A stretch of 64,000 nucleotides of DNA from Cololabis saira. Lineage: Eukaryota; Chordata; Actinopteri; Beloniformes; Belonidae. Position 1 is the first letter of the stretch, and each line of letters begins with the position of its first letter. The translations under genes and the position numbers were made by a program. Positions 62,356-64,000 of this stretch are shown piece after piece. Below the pieces are notes generated by a model that saw only the letters and a list, made by a program, of their open reading frames with translations, made no database searches and was not told the origin of the DNA. Location: NCBI RefSeq assembly GCF_033807715.1, contig NC_084601.1, forward strand, positions 16,980,690-17,044,689. The letters run 5' to 3'.

Positions 62356-64000
62356 TGTGTGGCTCTGCAGCCTATCAAAGGTGTACTGCCTTTCGCCTCA
62401 GCACAGCTTGGGTGGGCTCCAGGAGACCCTTGTGAACATGAATAAGAGCAAGCGGGTATAAAGCATGGGTGGATGATGTGAGGTAGTTGCTTGTTTAGCA
62501 GGATTGTTGGAAAGACGAGAAACACATTAACTACAGCTGCAGTTACTTATAAACTCACATTTAATCAGTAAAACAATGAAACCATTTTCTCGTAGCCTCC
62601 ACTCATGCATTTACCAACCGCTGTCACCATTTTTATTTTGTCACACACCCTCAGAATGTCTGTGTCCCTCTCTGTGTCTCATTTCCACCTTATATCTCAC
62701 TCACACCTTATTACCTCCAGTTCTCTGCTTTCTTCTCAGTTGGTAGATGTAAATACCTTTTCTCTGTTTCTCTCTGCTTTTCCTCAGTCTTTTTTCATAT
62801 TCATCACTTATGCCACCTTTTCTGTTGCGGTTTTCCTTAAAGTTAAAAAAACATTTTTCGACTCAGCTCCTCTGTAAAGCTCAGGTTCTTAGTCTGGGCT
62901 TTGTCATTTACAAAGTCAGTTTTTTTTTCATATTATTTTTTGACTTTGTTGAAATAATAATAATAAATCCAACATGATTTGTGCTGTGTATGGTCAAAGG
63001 TAAGGTCATGTTGTCGGGTGCATTTTTTCCCTTCTGGCATAGGAATTTACCCGATGGACTGACTCACCTTAGGGTTGAGATGATTTATTTTTTTGCAATA
63101 CCCTTCATGTCATGTCAGTGGACCACTGGTTTATTTATTTACAATGACAGAAGACCGACCAATTCTTGCCTTCTTCTTTGTTAGCCCCACCCCCAACCCT
63201 TCCCACTCTGTCCTTTCTAATGCCACTCAGAGCAAGTTGATGAGAGACTTAAAATACACATACATAACCAAAGGAAGAAGCTGGGAGGAGCAGCGAAGAT
63301 GTACGCCCAGAAAATGAAAGGAACACATGCTGAGGCCACCAGCTGTGCAAAATGTACGCACATTTTTTTCCATCAGCTATGAAGGAAGGGGAGCAGGGAA
63401 GATTTAGGAGGAGCAGCAGAAATGAGGCCCAGAAGCTGAGAATAGAGCGTAGGATCACATAGATGCACAAAATACTGCATTCGACTGGGCTAAAATCTAC
63501 GCCTCATAATCAGTTGGCCTAGTAAGATTATATTAAAAGTATTGTGTTGATTTTTGTAATTATTAAAAAAAATAGCGTTGGGTACTTGTATTACGATTGT
63601 ATCAGTGAGACTATGCAGGCCCTATATGGATCTACTGAAATGTCTTCCTCACCATACAGTGTTCAGTTTTATTCAAGTGTTCTATCTTTTATCCACAGAA
63701 AAAATAAATACATGTGAACTAATTTAGAGTGTTAGAATTTGATTTGAGCAAATTAAATTTGGTTGTGCCTTTTTAATTCTTGGGAAAATGGCGGTATAAT
63801 CTAGTTGTGCAACAGGTATCTACAGCTTCATGTGAGCCCATGTGCCTGAACTGAACTGGGTTTTGCATGTACCCACTATATCTGTTTGAAACAATTTATG
63901 TGTCCCATTGCAGCCCTGATTGTCTCTAAGGACAGACGTTTATTGACAGGCTGAAAAGCGTCGGATGTTATGTCTGTGAGTAAAACTTAATGACACGTCT
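62356..64000. other. Unassigned DNA
   Basis: Pyrimidine-rich from 62640 to 62780. No gene or repeat recognised. Confidence 0.4.

Overview
This 64 kb window looks like nuclear DNA of a teleost fish. The evidence is the repeat content: teleost-type Tc1/mariner, hAT and L2-like relics, tRNA-derived SINEs, long dinucleotide microsatellites, and widespread teleost repeats such as the 'tttatttatatagcgtctaatac' type family. I see no confident host protein-coding gene, rRNA or functional tRNA. Two short open stretches with splice-like borders (19158-19294 and 22488-22712, both +) are the best candidates for host or transposon exons. The window is therefore best read as intergenic or intronic DNA built largely from nested transposable elements. 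Calls rest on reading the sequence and on remembered family hallmarks; no database was searched.

Layout. 1-12.6 kb: AT-rich DNA with scattered relics (a MITE at 404-1150, a TTAA-bounded MITE at 2993-3340, a broken transposon protein at 3566-4019, a (TG)64 tract at 6794-6921, a solo LTR at 9694-9932, a SINE at 10068-10280, a Merlin-like fragment at 11133-11435). 12.6-18 kb: a nest of insertions. A hAT-type transposon is split inside its BED zinc finger by a 1.93 kb solo LTR (12831-14759, CCTG target duplication) that carries a CpG-rich promoter-like block. Just downstream an outer inverted-repeat element (15328-17308) contains a hAT-type element with an 8-bp target duplication (15626-16568) and a 117-bp hairpin MITE. 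18-26 kb: mostly unassigned sequence, the two candidate exons, a second relative of the LTR ending at 24307, and a minisatellite rich in CACGTG, TGACGTG and CCGCCAT motifs. 26.2-28.1 kb: the first copy (A) of a large composite element. 28-37.5 kb: mostly unassigned, with one hAT-like element and a second, inverted copy of the TTAA MITE.

37.6-51.9 kb is the outstanding part. A DNA transposon with 'ACTATAAGCCGC' inverted ends is split at about 37920 and 51552, and between its halves lies a 13.6 kb head-to-tail chain: composite element B, a diverged sister element (41173-42960), then composite elements C, D and E, joined by (AAT)n tracts. Each composite copy has 128-bp units (CCAATCAG plus GGGGCGGGGC) and a fixed 460-460-356 bp block; A and E preserve a 3' terminal hairpin followed by CTAA. 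B, C and D also carry a module absent from A and E: a tRNA-like sequence with A and B boxes on the minus strand, a CRE-like site, and an array of 5, 4 or 3 CCAAT-box/GC-box units spaced exactly 42 bp. The sister element has seven RFX X-box-like palindromes. I cannot name this family; it is the best candidate here for an undescribed element with regulatory cargo.

52-64 kb: unassigned DNA with relics of two Tc1-like transposases (57199-57680 and 61088-61756, both dead), an L2-like LINE 3' end (58040-58510), a SINE inserted inside the second Tc1 element, a purine-rich tract (56110-56345), and a moderately complex stretch (55380-55960) that could be conserved non-coding DNA.
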